Source: Curtobacterium sp. SGAir0471
GTDB lineage: Bacteria > Actinomycetota > Actinomycetes > Actinomycetales > Microbacteriaceae
Reading direction: 5' to 3'
NCBI RefSeq assembly: GCF_005490985.1
Contig: NZ_CP027869.1
Location: forward strand, 1,736,001 to 1,800,000
DNA length: 64,000 nucleotides
Positions within the stretch are counted from its first letter, which is position 1. Each line of letters begins with the position of its first letter. Of this stretch, positions 35,153-43,621 are shown piece after piece. The position numbers and the translations under genes are program-made. The notes beneath the pieces are model-generated. The model did not search any database. It had not been told where the DNA came from and saw only the letters and a program-made list of their open reading frames with translations.

Positions 35153-35690
35153 CGGCGGTCGCCAGGTCGAGTCGGCGTTCCGCCTGACGCACCATCGGGA
35201 TCGTCCCGAGCGCGTCCAGGCGGCGGTGAACATCGACCGTCGAGACCGCGCCGATGGCGACGAGTCCACGGAGGGCGTCGCGTGCCGACGTGTCGAAGGG
35301 CCCCGGCGCGCGGAGCAGGTCCACCGCCGTCCGCTCCGGCGTGGTGACCCGGGTCCGACCGAGGCGCACCGTGTCCTCGGTGGTGAGCCGCACCTCGCGG
35401 AGCCGGACGTCCGGGTCGACGCGCAGGCGGAGGGTCGGCGGCACGCTCACCTCGATCGGCGACGGCGGACGCGACGTGGCGCCCCAGATCCACGCGGCGG
35501 ACCGACCACTGGCCACCAGCCGGACGTCGGGCACTCGCCACGCGTGCGCGGCGGCGCGCAGTCCGGGCGTCTGCGGCTCCGCGGGGGAGGCCCAGCACCA
35601 CCCGACGGGGACGAGCTCACCCGCCAGGACGGCGGCGCGGAGCTCCGCCTCCGGCCAGTCGTCACTGGTCAGCAGGCGAGGCGTCGGCAC
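35121..35690 (-). CDS. AbiEi-antitoxin-like protein (uncertain)
   Basis: A 189-residue protein of uncertain function. The pattern of a short N-terminal region, a middle strand segment and the phrase RVTTPERTAVDLLRAPG near 125-140 resembles the AbiEi-type transcriptional regulators that in actinobacteria often carry a DUF559 endonuclease domain. Here the nuclease domain and any clear toxin partner are missing. The GTG at 35688-35690 lies six bases after a -10 box, so it is likely leaderless. Its 3' end is built from the 33-bp repeat. Confidence 0.6.
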   Translation of the reverse strand: MPTPRLLTSDDWPEAELRAAVLAGELVPVGWCWASPAEPQTPGLRAAAHAWRVPDVRLVASGRSAAWIWGATSRPPSPIEVSVPPTLRLRVDPDVRLREVRLTTEDTVRLGRTRVTTPERTAVDLLRAPGPFDTSARDALRGLVAIGAVSTVDVHRRLDALGTIPMVRQAERRLDLATAGWVPAGVGPC

Positions 35691-35696
35691 CCGCTC

Positions 35697-35702
35697 ATCC
35701 TG
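35697..35702 (-). promoter_or_regulatory. -10 element, leaderless AbiEi-like gene
   Basis: CAGGAT (reverse strand) six bases before the GTG. Confidence 0.45.
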
Positions 35703-35754
35703 CCGGACGGGCGGCGGTCGCGGTCAGCCCTGTGGAGAGCACCGCGCCCCTGAC

Positions 35755-36714
35755 TCAGCGCAGGACGTCCGCGCGGTGCACGAGCGCTGCTGCCCCGATG
35801 AGCGGGCCGTCCTGGGACAGCCCGGTCGGGACGATCCGCACCTTCGTGACGAAGCCGAACTCGACGCGCTCGGCGACGGCCTCGCGGGCGTACTCGAACA
35901 GGTCGGGCGTGACGTGCGAGAACCCGCCGCCGATCGCCACGACCTCGAGGTCCACCAGGCTCGTGGCCGCCGCGATCGCCTGCCCGAGCGCGCGACCGCT
36001 CCGTCGGACCGCGGCCACGGCGACGTCGTCACCGGCGGCGTAGGCCGCGGAGAGCTCCTCGCCGGTGCTCCCGGTGAACCCCTGCCGCTGCGCCCAGGCG
36101 ACGGTCTTCGGTCCGCTGGCCACGGCCTCGAGGCACCCGGTCCCACCGCAGGCGCACGGGTCGTCGAAGCCGCCGCACTCGACGTGCCCGATGTGGCCGG
36201 CGTTGCCGGTCGGGCCGCTCACGGTGCGCCCGTGCAGGATCAGCCCGCCGCCGACGCCGGTGGACACGATCATGCCCATGACGTGGTCGGACCCCTGTGC
36301 CGCGCCGACCCAGTGCTCGGCCAGGGTGATCGCGAGGCCGTCCATCCGGAGCGTGACCGGGACGCCCTCCGGGACGAGGGCCGCGATGGCGTCGCGGAGC
36401 GGCCACCCGCGCCACACCGGCATGTTCAGGGGGGAGACGAGGCCGTGCTCCTCGTCGACGGGTCCGGCAGCGCCGACGCCGACACCCACGAGCTGCGCGT
36501 CCGCCGGCAGCGTCGCGAGCGTCGCCGTCACGACCTGGTCGACCGCAGCCTGCAGCTCGTCCGCGCTCCGCAGTGGCCCGGTCGGCTGGCGGTGCCGGGT
36601 CCCCGGCAGGACGACGCCCTGGTCGGAGACGAGGGCCGCCTCGACCTTGGTACCGCCGAGATCGACGGCCAGCGCGATCGCGGACGAGGGGGACTGGGCT
36701 GCGGTGCTGGACAT
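35755..36714 (-). CDS. ROK-family sugar kinase (glucokinase-like)
   Basis: A 319-residue protein. ATP motif VDLGGTKVEA at 17-26, the catalytic-region segment RMDGLAITLAEHW where many ROK kinases have NDANAAALAE (Asp kept, Asn lost), and the zinc site CACGGTGCLE with GHIGHVECGG. There is no N-terminal helix-turn-helix, so it is a kinase rather than a repressor. Substrate is probably a hexose or amino sugar. The gene starts 183 bases from deoC on the same strand. Confidence 0.88.
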   Translation of the reverse strand: MSSTAAQSPSSAIALAVDLGGTKVEAALVSDQGVVLPGTRHRQPTGPLRSADELQAAVDQVVTATLATLPADAQLVGVGVGAAGPVDEEHGLVSPLNMPVWRGWPLRDAIAALVPEGVPVTLRMDGLAITLAEHWVGAAQGSDHVMGMIVSTGVGGGLILHGRTVSGPTGNAGHIGHVECGGFDDPCACGGTGCLEAVASGPKTVAWAQRQGFTGSTGEELSAAYAAGDDVAVAAVRRSGRALGQAIAAATSLVDLEVVAIGGGFSHVTPDLFEYAREAVAERVEFGFVTKVRIVPTGLSQDGPLIGAAALVHRADVLR

Positions 36715-36897
36715 GCGCGCTCCGATGCGGCGGTCTGGAGGCTCGGCTCGCCGTGACGACGCGACCTCGCGTCGGTGCGGGCCGGCCCGGGCGATGTGGT
36801 CGGGTCGGGTGGTGTCGGTCCGGCCGCGGCCGGTCCGGGTCGTGCTCTGGGTGGTGTGGTCTGGGTGGTGCCGTCCGGGGGAGCGGACGGCGGGTCG

Positions 36898-37659
36898 TCA
36901 GTAGGAGGAGCTGTCGTCGCCGAGTGCGGACGCGGAGCCGGTCTCGGCACGGTGCGCAACCTCGTCGAGGATGCGTGCCGAGGCACTCGTGCCGATCCGG
37001 TCGGCACCCGCCTCGACCATCTCGAGCAGGGTGTCGAGGCCACGGACGCCACCGGACGCCTTGACGCCGGTGTCGGGGCCGACGGTCTCGCGCATCAGCC
37101 GGATGTGCTCGGCCGTCGCGCCGCCGCCGGCGAACCCGGTCGAGGTCTTGACGAACGCGGCACCCGCGCGCTGGGCGGCCCGGGACGCGGCGACGATCTC
37201 GTCGTCGGTCAGGAACGCGGTCTCGAGGATGACCTTGACGACGGTGTCGCCGGCTGCGTCCACCACCGCGCGGACGTCCTGCTCGACCCGGTCCCAGTCA
37301 CCGGACCGCGCCGCGCCGATGTTCTGCACCATGTCGAGCTCGAACGCGCCGTCGGCCAGGGCCTGCAGCGACTCTGCGACCTTGGCGGCGGTGGTCGTGG
37401 TGCCGTGCGGGAACCCGATCACGGTGCCGACGCCGACGCCGGTGCCCTGCAGGCGCTCGACGGCGTGCGCGACGTCGCTCGGTCGGACGCAGACGCTGAA
37501 GACCCGGTGGGCGGCGGCCTCGTCGAGCTGCGCGTCGACGTCGGCGCGGGTCAGCTCGGGCTTGAGGATCGCGTGGTCGATGAGGGCGCGCACGGCGTCG
37601 GCGCCGAGGTCGTGCTGGTCGGCCCGGTGCTGGTGTGCGGGGATCGCTGCGTTGTCCAC
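36898..37659 (-). CDS. deoC: Deoxyribose-phosphate aldolase
   Basis: A 253-residue TIM-barrel aldolase. Schiff-base Lys in FVKTSTGF near 168-175, GVKASGGVR near 200 carries the second active-site Lys, and LELDMVQN-type segment FELDMVQNIGA near 107. It splits 2-deoxyribose 5-phosphate to acetaldehyde and glyceraldehyde 3-phosphate. GTG start six bases after a -10 box. Its promoter is back to back with that of the SDR-DUF2867 gene. Confidence 0.95.
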   Translation of the reverse strand: MDNAAIPAHQHRADQHDLGADAVRALIDHAILKPELTRADVDAQLDEAAAHRVFSVCVRPSDVAHAVERLQGTGVGVGTVIGFPHGTTTTAAKVAESLQALADGAFELDMVQNIGAARSGDWDRVEQDVRAVVDAAGDTVVKVILETAFLTDDEIVAASRAAQRAGAAFVKTSTGFAGGGATAEHIRLMRETVGPDTGVKASGGVRGLDTLLEMVEAGADRIGTSASARILDEVAHRAETGSASALGDDSSSY

Positions 37660-37665
37660 CCGGAA

Positions 37666-37671
37666 AGCCTA
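37666..37671 (-). promoter_or_regulatory. -10 element, leaderless deoC
   Basis: TAGGCT on the minus strand, six bases before the GTG at 37659. It faces the divergent -10 at 37689. Confidence 0.6.
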
Positions 37672-37688
37672 CCCGGAGGCGACGCGCG

Positions 37689-37694
37689 TACCGT
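37689..37694 (+). promoter_or_regulatory. -10 element, leaderless SDR-DUF2867 gene
   Basis: TACCGT seven bases before the ATG at 37702; the two divergent -10 boxes are only 17 bases apart. Confidence 0.6.
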
Positions 37695-37701
37695 GCCCTG
37701 C

Positions 37702-39234
37702 ATGCAGGTCCTCGTCACCGGTGCGACCGGGTACATCGGTGGGCGTCTCGTCCCCCGCCTCCTCGAGGCCGGACACGACGTCCGCGTCTTCGTCCGCACG
37801 CCGCGGAAGCTCCAGGACGTGCCGTGGCACGACGACGTCGAGATCGCGGAGGGCGACCTGCAGGACGCCGACGCAGTCCGTTCCGCCGTGCGGGGCATCG
37901 AGGCCGTCTACTACCTCGCGCACGCCATGGGTGCCGACGGGGACTTCGAGCGGGCCGAGCGGGACGCCGTCGAGACGATGGCGCGCGAAGGCCACGGCGC
38001 CGGCGTCCGGCGGTTCGTGTACCTCGGCGGGCTTCACCCGGACGGCGAGCTGTCGAAGCACCTCCGGAGCCGGAAGGAGGTCGGGGACGTGCTCCTCGCC
38101 TCCGGCGTCCCGACCATCGCCTACCAGGCGGGCGTCGTCATCGGGTCGGGGAGCACCTCGTTCGAGATGATCCGGCACGTGACCGACGTGCTGCCCTGGA
38201 TGCCCGCGCCCCGGTGGGTCCGCAACCGCATCCAGCCGATCGCCGTCCGCGACGTCCTGTACTACCTGGTCGCGGCGCTCGACATCCCCGCGGACGTCAA
38301 CCGCACGTTCGACATCGGCGGCCCGGACGTCCTGAAGTACGGGCAGATGCTCAACGGCTACGCGGTCGAGGCCAAGCTGCCCCAGCGGCGCTTCACCGTC
38401 CTGCCCGTCCTGACCCCCGGTCTGTCGGCGCACTGGTTCAACATCGTGACGCCGATCCCGCGGAAGCTCGCGACACCGATCATCGAGTCGCTCCAGTTCG
38501 AGTGCGTGCAGCGCGAGCACGACATCGACGACGTCGTGCCGCGGCCTGAGGGCGGACTGACCTCGTACCGCCGGGCGGTCCGTCTCGCCCTGACGAAGAT
38601 GCGCAAGGGCGAGGTCGAGACGAGCTGGCGGAGCGCCACGCTCACCGCGACCCCGGCGGACCCGCTGCCGAGCGACCCCGAGTGGGCCGGGCACACGGTC
38701 TACGTCGACGACCGGAAGCGGCACTCGAGTGCCAGTGCCGAGGACGTCTGGCGCGTCGTCGAGTCGATCGGCGGCGAGAACGGCTGGTACTCGTTCCCCC
38801 TGGCCTGGGTCGCGCGCGGCTGGATGGACAAGGTCGCCGGCGGCGTCGGACTGAACCGTGGTCGCCGCGACCCGCACCGCCTCGAGCAGGGCGACGCGCT
38901 CGACTGGTGGCGCGTCGAGCGCCTCGAACGGGGGCGCTACCTGCGCCTCCGCGCGGAGTTCAAGTCCCCCGGTCGCGCATGGCTCGAGATGCGGGTGTCC
39001 CCGAGCGACGACGGCGGCAGCGACTACCACCAGCGGGCGATCTACTTCCCGCAGGGGCTGCCCGGACGCCTGTACTGGTACGGGATCCTGCCCTTCCACG
39101 GCATCATCTTCCCCGGCATGGTCGAGCGCATCACCGCCGCGGCTGAGCGCGAGTCGCAGCACACGGAATCGACGGGGCGGAACTGGACCCAGCAGAATGG
39201 GGCGCAGGAACCGGTCCACGAGGAGGCAGCATGA
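37702..39234 (+). CDS. NAD(P)-binding SDR protein with C-terminal DUF2867
   Basis: A 510-residue two-domain protein. Residues 1-290 are an extended or atypical SDR with GATGYIGG at 8-15 and VYYLAHAMG in the nucleotide region; residues about 330-500 are a DUF2867 domain (WARGWMDKVAGG, then FKSPGRAWLEM). The fusion is widespread in actinobacteria; the reaction is unknown. The N-terminal part resembles NmrA/YwnB-like redox sensors. The stop overlaps the next gene (ATGA). Confidence 0.87.
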   Translation: MQVLVTGATGYIGGRLVPRLLEAGHDVRVFVRTPRKLQDVPWHDDVEIAEGDLQDADAVRSAVRGIEAVYYLAHAMGADGDFERAERDAVETMAREGHGAGVRRFVYLGGLHPDGELSKHLRSRKEVGDVLLASGVPTIAYQAGVVIGSGSTSFEMIRHVTDVLPWMPAPRWVRNRIQPIAVRDVLYYLVAALDIPADVNRTFDIGGPDVLKYGQMLNGYAVEAKLPQRRFTVLPVLTPGLSAHWFNIVTPIPRKLATPIIESLQFECVQREHDIDDVVPRPEGGLTSYRRAVRLALTKMRKGEVETSWRSATLTATPADPLPSDPEWAGHTVYVDDRKRHSSASAEDVWRVVESIGGENGWYSFPLAWVARGWMDKVAGGVGLNRGRRDPHRLEQGDALDWWRVERLERGRYLRLRAEFKSPGRAWLEMRVSPSDDGGSDYHQRAIYFPQGLPGRLYWYGILPFHGIIFPGMVERITAAAERESQHTESTGRNWTQQNGAQEPVHEEAA

Positions 39235-39815
39235 GCACCGAACACCCCACCGTCCTGTTCCTGGGCGACAGCATCACCGAGCAGGGGTCCTGGGACCAGT
39301 GGCTCCCGGCGGAGCGCACGAGCAACCAGGGCGTCGGCGGCGACACCACCGACGGTGTCCTCGCCCGCCTCGACGCCGTGATCGCCGAGCAGCCCGAGGT
39401 GATCGTGCTGCTCATCGGGACCAACGACTTCGGCAACCACCGGTCGAGCGTCGAGCACGTCGTCCGCGGGGTCGAGTCGATCCTCGTCACGCTGCGTCGG
39501 GAACTGCCGGGCGTCCGGCTGCTGCTCGTGTCGATCCTGCCCCGCCAGGCCGACTGGAGCGCGAAGATCGAGGAGGCGAACCGGCACCTGCGGCAGTTCG
39601 TCGCGACCTGCCACGCGCAGTACCTCGACCTCTGGCCCGCGCTGGCCGAGGACGACCACCTGGCCGAGCGCTTCACCGAGGACGGCCTGCACCTCAACGC
39701 GGACGGCTACCGTGCCGTCGTCGACGAGCTCGTGCCGGCGCTCGAGCGCGTCCGGGACCTCCCGCCGATGTCCCGGCCGATCCAGGCGATCGACCTCGAG
39801 GAGGCCGGCGCCTGA
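39231..39815 (+). CDS. SGNH/GDSL hydrolase, cytoplasmic type
   Basis: A 194-residue hydrolase with GDSITEQGSW (Ser14), GVGGDTT (block II), LLIGTNDFG (block III) and DGLHLNADGY (block V, Asp-His pair). No signal peptide, so probably intracellular, like acetylesterase or acyl-CoA thioesterase I relatives. It overlaps the preceding SDR gene by four bases and the following gene by one base. Confidence 0.9.
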   Translation: MSTEHPTVLFLGDSITEQGSWDQWLPAERTSNQGVGGDTTDGVLARLDAVIAEQPEVIVLLIGTNDFGNHRSSVEHVVRGVESILVTLRRELPGVRLLLVSILPRQADWSAKIEEANRHLRQFVATCHAQYLDLWPALAEDDHLAERFTEDGLHLNADGYRAVVDELVPALERVRDLPPMSRPIQAIDLEEAGA

Positions 39816-40276
39816 TGGCGCGGAAGGGTCGGCCCCCGGCCGGGTCCTCGCTGCAGGGCCTCCCGACCGACCGGCCCGGACCAGGGCGCCCGGCCGCTCC
39901 GTCAGCCGGCCCGACCTCGGCCGATGGCACACCGCCCTTCACGCGTCCGGCCCTGGCGCCGTCGCTGCTGGCCGCCGTGGTCCTCATCGCGTTCGTGGCC
40001 GTCATCGACTCCTCGGGCTTCGTCTTCGTCCGGTGGGGCGTGACGGTGCTCGCCCTCATCGTGCTCGTCTTCGCGTTCCGCGGTCGCACCTGGTGGGCGG
40101 TCGCGCTCACCGCCGCGATCGCGGTGTGCTGGAATCCGGTCGTCGTCGTCACGATCCCCGGCCAGGTCTGGGCGGGCCTGCAGCTCGTCGCAGCGGCCGC
40201 GTTCATCGTGGTGGGGATCACGGTCAAGGTACGGCGCGGGACGGACGCGGGGCGCGCCTCCCGTCCGTCCGCCTGA
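39815..40276 (+). CDS. Small integral membrane protein (unknown function)
   Basis: A 153-residue protein with a disordered Pro/Gly-rich N-terminus (about 48 residues) and four predicted helices (about 50-68, 72-88, 92-112, 120-137). No family assigned. It is translationally coupled to the GDSL gene by TGATG. The last codons (GRASRPSA) are made from half of a dispersed palindromic repeat found elsewhere in the window between genes. Confidence 0.75.
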   Translation: MARKGRPPAGSSLQGLPTDRPGPGRPAAPSAGPTSADGTPPFTRPALAPSLLAAVVLIAFVAVIDSSGFVFVRWGVTVLALIVLVFAFRGRTWWAVALTAAIAVCWNPVVVVTIPGQVWAGLQLVAAAAFIVVGITVKVRRGTDAGRASRPSA

Positions 40277-40402
40277 GGCCAGCGGTACCGACGCGACCGG
40301 TACCGGGCTCCCACGGCCGACGCGCGCTCCCGGCGCGCCGCCGGACGGTAGGATCACAGGAGCCGGGCACAGGGTCCGGCGCACGCGATGCGAAGGGCAT
40401 GG

Positions 40403-41956
40403 ATGAGCCACGAGACCGAGCCGGCGACCGAGAGTCCTCTGCTGAACCCTCGACCGTCCTCCGGCGGTCTCGACCGACCTGACGTCGTCGTCCGCAAGGG
40501 ACGCCTGACCCTGGTCAACGGGCACCTGACCCCCCAGCAGTCGATGATCGAGGACCTGTTGTTCCTCGACGACGCACTCACCGCCGGTGACGTCGACCAC
40601 CTGCTCATCCGCGGCAACGACCGACGACCGGTGATCGCCGTCGACGAACGCGACCGGCAGCGCGCCGAGAGCGCGATCATGGCCGCCGCAGCCAACGAGC
40701 CGTTCTACGCGAAGCCGCCGGGGGAGCCGGCAGTGCTCGTCCTCGACGACGGCCTCGGCTCCGTCGACGAGCCGGTGCTCCGCGTCTTCCGGCCCCGGCT
40801 CGAGCCCATGGGTCGGCTCCGCTACGGCGCCGAGACGAGCGTCCAGCTCGAGTTCTGGCGCGTCACCGACACCGAGGTGCTGGCGCCCGTCGAGAACGCC
40901 CTGATGCGTCGCAGCCTGCCGATCGACGAGTTCGTGCTCGTGGACATCGAGCGCTACGGCCGCACCTGGCGGACCGTGGAGCACATGTTCGACGACCACG
41001 TGTCGGACATCCGCTTCCCGATCGACATCGTGTTCTCGTGGGTCGACGGCAACGCGATCGAGTACCAGCGTGCCCGCCAGGCGGCTCAGGCGAACGCCGT
41101 GCTGGGGGAGGGCGACGACGCCCCCGCACGTTTCCGGCAGATCGACGAGCTGAAGTACGCGCTGCGCTCGGTGCACACCTTCGCGCCGTGGATCCGTCAG
41201 ATCTACATCGCGACCGACTCGCCGGCACCCGCCTGGCTCGCCGACCACCCGAAGGTGCGGATCGTCCGGAGCGAGGAGTTCTTCGCGGACCCCTCGGTGC
41301 TCCCGACCCACAACTCGCAGGCCGTCGAGTCCCAGCTGCACCACATCCCGGGCATCAGCGAGCACTTCATCTACTCGAACGACGACATGTTCTTCGGGCG
41401 GATGGTCGAGCCGTCGGTGTTCTTCAGCCCGGGCTCGGTGTCGAAGTTCATCCTCGCGACCACCCGTATCGGCCTCGGCTCGAACAACGCGGCCCGCAGC
41501 GGGTTCGAGAACTCCGCCCGCGTCAACCGCCGACTGCTGCAGCAGCGGTTCGGTGCGGTGACGACGCGGCACCTCGAGCACGCGCCCACACCGCTGCGCG
41601 CCTCGATCATGACCGAGATGGAGCACGAGTTCGCGGCGGAGTTCCGCGCCACGGCGGCCTCACGATTCCGTGCGGCGGACAACATCTCGGTGACGAACTC
41701 CCTGTACCACTACTACGCGCTGCTCACCGGGCGGGCGATCGTGCAGGAGAACGCGCCGGTGCGGTACGTCGACACCACGATGCAGTCCGGGCTCAAGGCG
41801 CTCGACGAGCTGCTCAAGAAGCGGAACGTGGACTTCTTCTGCCTGAACGACGGGAGCTTCCCGGAGGTCTCGGACGAGGAGCGCACCCGGCGCGTGACGG
41901 ACTTCCTCGAGAAGTACTTCCCGTTCCCCGCGCCGTGGGAGAAGCCCGGCACCTAG
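40403..41956 (+). CDS. Stealth-family sugar-phosphate transferase
   Basis: A 517-residue protein of the Stealth family, enzymes that transfer hexose 1-phosphate to build phosphodiester-linked surface polysaccharides. CR1 IDIVFSWVDGN near 207-217, CR2 RQIDELKYALRSVHTFAPWI near 247-266, CR3-like segment with SEHFIYSNDDMFFG near 320, and CR4 NISVTNSLYH near 425. The start ATG at 40403 has GAAGGG upstream; another ATG at 40388 is possible. It has no capsule-gene neighbours; the polymer is unknown. Confidence 0.9.
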   Translation: MSHETEPATESPLLNPRPSSGGLDRPDVVVRKGRLTLVNGHLTPQQSMIEDLLFLDDALTAGDVDHLLIRGNDRRPVIAVDERDRQRAESAIMAAAANEPFYAKPPGEPAVLVLDDGLGSVDEPVLRVFRPRLEPMGRLRYGAETSVQLEFWRVTDTEVLAPVENALMRRSLPIDEFVLVDIERYGRTWRTVEHMFDDHVSDIRFPIDIVFSWVDGNAIEYQRARQAAQANAVLGEGDDAPARFRQIDELKYALRSVHTFAPWIRQIYIATDSPAPAWLADHPKVRIVRSEEFFADPSVLPTHNSQAVESQLHHIPGISEHFIYSNDDMFFGRMVEPSVFFSPGSVSKFILATTRIGLGSNNAARSGFENSARVNRRLLQQRFGAVTTRHLEHAPTPLRASIMTEMEHEFAAEFRATAASRFRAADNISVTNSLYHYYALLTGRAIVQENAPVRYVDTTMQSGLKALDELLKKRNVDFFCLNDGSFPEVSDEERTRRVTDFLEKYFPFPAPWEKPGT

Positions 41957-42093
41957 GACGCGCCGGGCGTGCCTCCGGGTTCGTCCCGGTCGCTGCGCTT
42001 TGGGCGGGTTGCCGTCACCTGCGCCGAGCGTGCACCATCTGTCACCTTCGACCGTGTCGAGCGACGCATCACGCCCGATGCCGGATCGACCGG

Positions 42094-42321
42094 CGGCATG
42101 TCGTGCCCGTTCGGGGGCCGCTGCGGGCTCGGCTGCCGCTGCCGGTCGGGGTTCTCGTCGCGGCCGGCTGAGGTTCTCGTCGCGGCCGGCTGGGGTTCTC
42201 GTCGCGGCCGGCTGGGGTTCTCGTCGCGGCCGGCTGGGGTTCTCGTCGCACGACCTGCCGCTCACCTTCGACGGCGGCGGCATGTCGTGCGACCGGAACG
42301 ACCGGCGACGGCACGTCGTGC
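42094..42321. repeat. Dispersed 13-mer palindromic element, cluster of four half-sites
   Basis: CGGCAYGTCGTGC occurs at 42094-42106, 42278-42290 and 42309-42321, and inverted with one change at 42248-42260. The 42248 and 42278 copies face each other as a hairpin with a 17-base loop. The same element forms a hairpin at 57612. Confidence 0.75.
42150..42249. repeat. 22-bp tandem repeat
   Basis: Four full units (starts 42150, 42172, 42194, 42216), differing only at the last base, plus a 12-base partial unit. The core is GGTTCTCGTCGCGGCCGGCT. Confidence 0.9.
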
Positions 42322-42341
42322 GACCGGGAGCGCAGGATGAA

Positions 42342-42404
42342 GCAGCGGGCAGCAGGCAGCGGGCAGCGGGCAGCGGGCAGCGGGCAGCATGCAGCAGGCA
42401 GCGA
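42342..42404. repeat. 7-bp tandem repeat (nine units)
   Basis: GCAGCGG and variants (GCAGCAG, GCAGCAT, GCAGCGA) repeat nine times, followed by degenerate CCGGCAAC-type repeats up to the metallophosphoesterase stop. Confidence 0.85.
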
Positions 42405-42479
42405 GCACCCGGCAACAGGCCGCCGGCAACCGGCCGCGGGCACCCGGCAGCCGGCCGCCGGCAACCGGCGGCCGGTGCC

Positions 42480-43439
42480 TCAGCGGCGGATGGGGGAGGT
42501 CGGCACCGTGTCGAGCGTGAACACCGGGATGCTCGCCGTGACCGGAGCGGGCTCGACCGCGGGCGCGATCGTGACCCCCGCAGCGGCGAGCCGTGCCTCG
42601 GTCTGTTCCGACGACACGGGTTCGCCGACCGTCGAGTAGTGCCCGATCGGCACGACCGAGTGCACGACGTTGTTGCCGTAGACGTGCACGAGGTTGAACG
42701 ACTGGGCGCCGTCCTGCCCGCGGGTACCGCCCTGGTACTCGGTGAGGTCCTGGGTGTAGCAGGTGGCACTCGCCACCGACACCGGGACACCGGCGAACAC
42801 GGCGCTCGTGGAGTAGTGCAGGTGCCCGGCGATGATCGAGATGACGTCAGACCCCTCGACCACCTCGGCCAGGGCTGCCTGGTCGCGGAGCTCGACGAGG
42901 ACCGCGAGGTCCTGCACGCTCGGGACCGGCGGGTGGTGCATCGCGAGGATCGTCCCGTGCGGTGCCGCTTCGGAGAGGACCTCGGCCAACCAGTCGAGCT
43001 GCGCGGGGGAGACCTCGCCGTGGTGTGCGCCGGGCACGCTGGTGTCCAGGGTGATGACGCGCAGGCCGTTCACGTCGTAGACGAAGTCGACCGGACGATC
43101 GGTCGGCTGGAGTCCGAAGAGCTCCTGCCGGAACGCACCGCGCTCGTCGTGGTTGCCCATGGCCCAGATGACCTGTGCGCCGATGCGGCGCGCCGCCGGT
43201 TCGACGATGTCGCGGATCCGTGCGTACGCGCCGGGCTCGCCCTTGTCGGCGACGTCGCCGGTGACGACGATGGCCTCCGGGTGGGTGCCGGAGGCCTCGA
43301 TGTCGGCGATGATCGCCGAGAGTCGTGCTGCGGAGTCGACGTCGCCGTAGAGCACGCCGTCACCTGCCACGAGGTGGGTGTCGCTGAGGTGGAGCAGGAA
43401 GTGGTTCGGCCTGGGGTGTTCGGCCGTCCGGCTGTCCAT
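42480..43439 (-). CDS. Metallophosphoesterase, CpdA-like cyclic-nucleotide phosphodiesterase
   Basis: A 319-residue calcineurin-type phosphoesterase. Metal ligands are in order: SDTH at 19-22, GDVADKG, GNHDE, MHHPP and AGHLHYS. This set matches class III cyclic-nucleotide phosphodiesterases such as CpdA and Rv0805, which hydrolyse cAMP or related 2',3'-cyclic nucleotides. The C-terminal 60 residues are an additional beta-rich and Pro/Ala segment. ATG at 43437-43439; in-frame reading to 43508 lacks a ribosome site. Confidence 0.85.
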   Translation of the reverse strand: MDSRTAEHPRPNHFLLHLSDTHLVAGDGVLYGDVDSAARLSAIIADIEASGTHPEAIVVTGDVADKGEPGAYARIRDIVEPAARRIGAQVIWAMGNHDERGAFRQELFGLQPTDRPVDFVYDVNGLRVITLDTSVPGAHHGEVSPAQLDWLAEVLSEAAPHGTILAMHHPPVPSVQDLAVLVELRDQAALAEVVEGSDVISIIAGHLHYSTSAVFAGVPVSVASATCYTQDLTEYQGGTRGQDGAQSFNLVHVYGNNVVHSVVPIGHYSTVGEPVSSEQTEARLAAAGVTIAPAVEPAPVTASIPVFTLDTVPTSPIRR

Positions 43440-43557
43440 CGGTCTCTCGTTCCGTTGGCGGATGCGTGGTGCAACACGTTGCCACACCGTCGAGGACGAG
43501 TCCAGCACGCCACTCTGAATGCACGGTGAACCGGAACCGGCGGCTTCACGGCGAATG

Positions 43558-43598
43558 ACGGAAGGCCCTCGACCACGAAGTGGTCGAGGGCCTTCCGT
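43558..43598. terminator. Terminator of the qcr operon
   Basis: A perfect 19-bp stem (43558-43576, 43580-43598) with a three-base GAA loop, 24 bases downstream of the qcrB stop. Confidence 0.85.
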
Positions 43599-43621
43599 TC
43601 TTGCCGAGCGGTGCTTGCTGG

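Larger units (their letters stand above)
41957..42479. other. Repeat-rich intergenic region without a gene
   Basis: No frame here looks coding. It contains a 22-bp minisatellite, a 7-bp minisatellite and four copies of the 13-mer CGGCAYGTCGTGC, listed separately. The remainder is GC-rich, unstructured sequence. Confidence 0.7.

Noticed and set aside
36715..36897. Possible G-quadruplex or gene in the GT-rich spacer between deoC and the ROK gene
   Set aside because: Strand-biased GGTGG runs are visible, but no run fits a strict four-tract pattern convincingly and no coding frame with a start site exists.
42150..42404. CRISPR-like array
   Set aside because: Units are 22 and 7 bases with no spacers between them, and no cas gene is present.
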